Positions 61,722 through 64,000 of a stretch of 64,000 nt of DNA are shown piece after piece. A program made the position numbers and the translations under genes. The stretch lies in assembly GCF_006346395.1 (NCBI RefSeq), contig NZ_VDMS01000001.1, positions 2,170,001 through 2,234,000 on the forward strand. The letters run 5' to 3'. A model generated the notes under the pieces. It ran no database searches and had not been told where the DNA came from. It saw only the letters and a program-made list of their open reading frames with translations. This stretch comes from Nocardioides plantarum. Lineage in GTDB: Bacteria > Actinomycetota > Actinomycetes > Propionibacteriales > Nocardioidaceae. Numbering within the stretch: position 1 is the first letter of the stretch; each line of letters starts with the position of its first letter.

Positions 61722-63485
61722 GTGGCCATAAGTTTCGGCGCTGACCCCGTGCGAGCCGAGGTACGTGACCTGTTGGACAGAATCGATCGCGGTGAGCTCG
61801 TCGATCACACGGTCGAGCGGCAACGGGTCGACCTGAAGGAAGAAGCCGGCCGTCGCGATGCCAGCGGCAGACCTGGGCCAGGGTCGGCAAACAACGAGGC
61901 TGCCGCCAAGAAGTTGGCTGGTGAAGCGGCCTGTATGGCCAACACTCCAGGCGGCGGTGCGCTGATCGTCGGCGTTGCCAACGATGGCGCACTGTTGGGG
62001 GCTGATCTCGACGAGGAGTGGCTTCGACAACGCATCTACGCGCTGACTGACCGTCGGCTCACGGTGGACGTTGACGTGGTGCATGTGTGCAACACGAGAC
62101 TTCTCGCCGTGGTAGTGCCTACTGCGGTCGAACCCATCCGATGGAACAACAAGATCCACTGGCGGGTCGGCGACTCCTGTGTCGAGGTCGATGCCTCGAC
62201 GTGGCACGCCAAGCGGATGAGCCAGCTCCACTACGACTGGTCAGCGGAGGAGTCCAACGCACCGGCTGAGAGCGTCCGACCTCAGGCCATGGGCGCAGCA
62301 CGCGACTTCCTTCTGGACTCAGGGGACGGCGGGGCCGCCGACCTCGCCGGCTCGAGCGACATGCAGATTCTCCGTCGTCTGAATGCCGTCACCGGCCGGG
62401 GCATGCTCACCAATGCCGGCGTGCTCGCCTTCGTCGGGCGGCAGGCTCCTGCGCTGGACTACGTGCACCGGGACTATGCCGGCGGGGACAGCACCGCGCG
62501 GGTCAGGCGGTCCGATCGGTCGTTGCTCGAAGAGCTGCAGGAAGTATTCGTCACCATCGATGCCAACAATGCGACCCGGCACGTGCAGACCGGATTGGCA
62601 ATCGGGCAGGTGCGTGACATCCCCAGGCTTGCGGCTCGCGAGGCAGTCGTGAACGGGGTTGCTCACCGTGAGTGGGGTGTCCCGGACCCAACGGTGATCG
62701 AACACGTCGGACGTACTCTGCGCGTGACGAGTCCCGGGGGCTTCTTCGGTGGGGTCACCGAGGCGAACATCATCACGCATCCCTCGCAGTCGCGTAACCG
62801 CACGCTGACGCAACTCCTGGCCGACCTCCGCGTGGCCGAGCGAGAAGGCATCGGCGTCGATCGAATGGTCCGCGAGATGGTTCGGGTCGGCCACCAGCCG
62901 CCAGACATCCGCGAGATCAACGGCCCCTACGTCCGTGTGTCACTTGTCGGCGACGCGCTCGACGAGGCATGGGTCGGCTGGCTCGGGAGGATCCAGCCCA
63001 AGGACGAGACGAGGGACATCAACTCGCTGCTGATCTTGCGACGGCTGGTGATGAGCGGGTGGGTCGACGTCACCGTCGCCGCTCCCATCATCCAGCTGAC
63101 AGTCGAGGAGGCGCGCGGCGCGATCCTCAAGCTCGCCGCAGCCACGGTGGGAAGCATTCCCGTGCTTGTCCTCGTGGATGGAGTCCCCGACGGAACCGAG
63201 CCGGTCTGGCGGCTCGCCCCAGAAGTCCTGGACGACTTGGTGACGGCCGATCGCGCGCTCGGAACCCACCGCCACACGCCCACCCGATCTGAGGTGGCAC
63301 GTGCCTACGCGCGGGCACGAGGACGTATCAGCACCACGGAGCTCGGCTCGCTCGTCGGTGCGCGACCCAACAACGTCGGTGGCGTTCTCAAGGATCTTGA
63401 ACAGGAAGGACTGCTGACGCCCTCTTCCGTGACGGGCAGGGGCCGAGGCTTCTACTACCGGTGGGCTGGCCCCGCGTCCGGCTAG
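61722..63485 (+). CDS. AlbA_2 / ATP-binding winged-helix protein, second copy
   Basis: A 587-residue putative regulator, related in architecture to the gene at 8055 but divergent in sequence. The N-terminal AlbA_2 domain has VERQRVDLKEEAGRR and MANTPGGGALIVGVAND. The ATP-binding part has REAVVNGVAHREWG and TSPGGFFGG. A C-terminal winged helix is ISTTELGSLVGARPNNVGGV. CATAGT at 61709-61714 lies 7 bases before a GTG at 61722, supporting that start; ATG at 61698 is an alternative. Composition before the gene is AT-rich and the gene itself is less GC-biased than its neighbours, suggesting transfer. Confidence 0.85.
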   Translation: MAISFGADPVRAEVRDLLDRIDRGELVDHTVERQRVDLKEEAGRRDASGRPGPGSANNEAAAKKLAGEAACMANTPGGGALIVGVANDGALLGADLDEEWLRQRIYALTDRRLTVDVDVVHVCNTRLLAVVVPTAVEPIRWNNKIHWRVGDSCVEVDASTWHAKRMSQLHYDWSAEESNAPAESVRPQAMGAARDFLLDSGDGGAADLAGSSDMQILRRLNAVTGRGMLTNAGVLAFVGRQAPALDYVHRDYAGGDSTARVRRSDRSLLEELQEVFVTIDANNATRHVQTGLAIGQVRDIPRLAAREAVVNGVAHREWGVPDPTVIEHVGRTLRVTSPGGFFGGVTEANIITHPSQSRNRTLTQLLADLRVAEREGIGVDRMVREMVRVGHQPPDIREINGPYVRVSLVGDALDEAWVGWLGRIQPKDETRDINSLLILRRLVMSGWVDVTVAAPIIQLTVEEARGAILKLAAATVGSIPVLVLVDGVPDGTEPVWRLAPEVLDDLVTADRALGTHRHTPTRSEVARAYARARGRISTTELGSLVGARPNNVGGVLKDLEQEGLLTPSSVTGRGRGFYYRWAGPASG

Positions 63486-63536
63486 TGGTCTGCAGTCACC
63501 GGCAACCGAAACAGGTGCCCGACCGCTGTAGGCGGT

Positions 63537-64000
63537 GTGAGCGAGGTGACCGACCTGCGACGTGACCGATCGGCGGGGACGACGACCTCGTTCGAGTCGT
63601 TCGCCGCGCCGGTACGACGGCCGCGGTGGTCGCGGGCATCGCGTTCGGTGCCGCGCAGCTCGACCGGTCCGGGTCGAGGTCGGAGGTCGCCGCCCCTTCC
63701 CCCAGCGCGTCCACCACGCCCAGCACGACCAGTACGACCCCGGCACCGCCGACCGACGTCGAGTGCCCGCCTGAGCTGCGCATCGATGGTCCTCGACCGG
63801 ACGGTGTCGCCGCCGCGTTGCCCGAGGACGCCGTGGTGGTGCGGCTGTGCCCGACGAGGTGGTCAGCCTCTTCGCCGACCTCGTCAACGACGGCAGCAGC
63901 GACGCCCGAAGACTGACGACCGATGCATCGTTGGTGGACGTCGACGGGACGCTCGACGTCCAGGCCAATGACGTGACCGCTGCCGATCCCAGTGAAGGCC
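63537..64000 (+). pseudogene. Decayed membrane-protein gene, truncated by window edge
   Basis: Reading starts at a GTG (63537, MSEVTDLRRD) and then needs two frame changes to stay protein-like. About 63600 it moves to the frame with AGTTAAVVAGIAFGAAQLDR, a probable membrane helix, followed by a Ser/Thr/Pro linker. About 63850 it moves to the frame with DEVVSLFADLVNDGSSDARR, which runs off the edge. The pieces join into one plausible membrane-anchored protein. Two single-base indels explain it, so it is a pseudogene or poor sequence. Confidence 0.6.

Overview
The window is high-GC, gene-dense DNA of an actinobacterium. The fhaA-fhaB-pstP-rodA-pbpA-kinase locus, the alkB-rubredoxin fusion with its ferredoxin and TetR, an F420-type luciferase-like enzyme and a KstR-like operator together suggest Propionibacteriales, most likely Nocardioides or a close relative. 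That placement is inferred from gene content and composition, not from a marker-gene tree.

Left end (1-7400). A minus-strand operon runs fhaA, fhaB, pstP, rodA, pbpA and a PASTA-domain Ser/Thr kinase cut by the window edge. It couples phospho-signalling to peptidoglycan synthesis. Upstream and divergent lie a promoter, tRNA-Leu(CAG) and a hairpin terminator.

First accessory stretch (7400-16150). It begins right beside the tRNA gene and holds a Schlafen/AlbA_2-type regulator behind a perfect 16-bp palindrome, an unrecognised 959-residue protein with two Ser-rich insertions, a 95-residue orphan, an NlpC/P60-like putative hydrolase, a small secreted protein and a divergent XRE-TPR regulator. 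No integrase is visible. This is the part of the window most likely to hold something undescribed.

Central region (16200-39000). A secreted alpha/beta hydrolase, a two-component system, an SDR, an XRE/ImmA-IrrE module facing a second small HTH gene, a secreted protein, nitroreductase, glutathione peroxidase, a frameshifted malic enzyme, the alkane hydroxylase operon under a clear inverted-repeat operator, an M15 peptidase, an SGNH hydrolase, a quinone-oxidoreductase-like enzyme, a ComB-like phosphatase, a metallophosphoesterase, and an MFS exporter divergent from its TetR regulator across two TGTAC-N3-GTACA operators, followed by a dimethylargininase.

Second accessory stretch (39088-46962). 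A four-gene operon encodes a small four-Cys secreted protein, an ABC ATPase and two membrane proteins. It is followed by three more secreted-protein genes, a LuxR-type response regulator and a GlsB-like membrane protein. Two inverted copies of a 170-bp element with terminal inverted repeats (42388-42557 and 46733-46902) bracket the 4.2 kb holding these last five genes.

Right part (46983-64000). A threonine-aldolase-like enzyme with an ABM protein, an M13 peptidase carrying an in-frame 18-bp repeat array, a RecQ-phosphoribosyltransferase fusion, an HTH/nucleotidyltransferase pair resembling a toxin-antitoxin module, a luciferase-like oxidoreductase, a DapB-like dehydrogenase under a KstR-type palindrome, a lipoprotein, an SNF2 helicase overlapping a SWIM protein, a second AlbA_2 ATPase-like regulator, and a decayed gene fragment at the edge.

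At about ten genes a TAnnnT hexamer sits 6-8 bases before the start codon, so leaderless transcription appears common. No CRISPR array, rRNA, prophage structural gene or complete insertion sequence was found.
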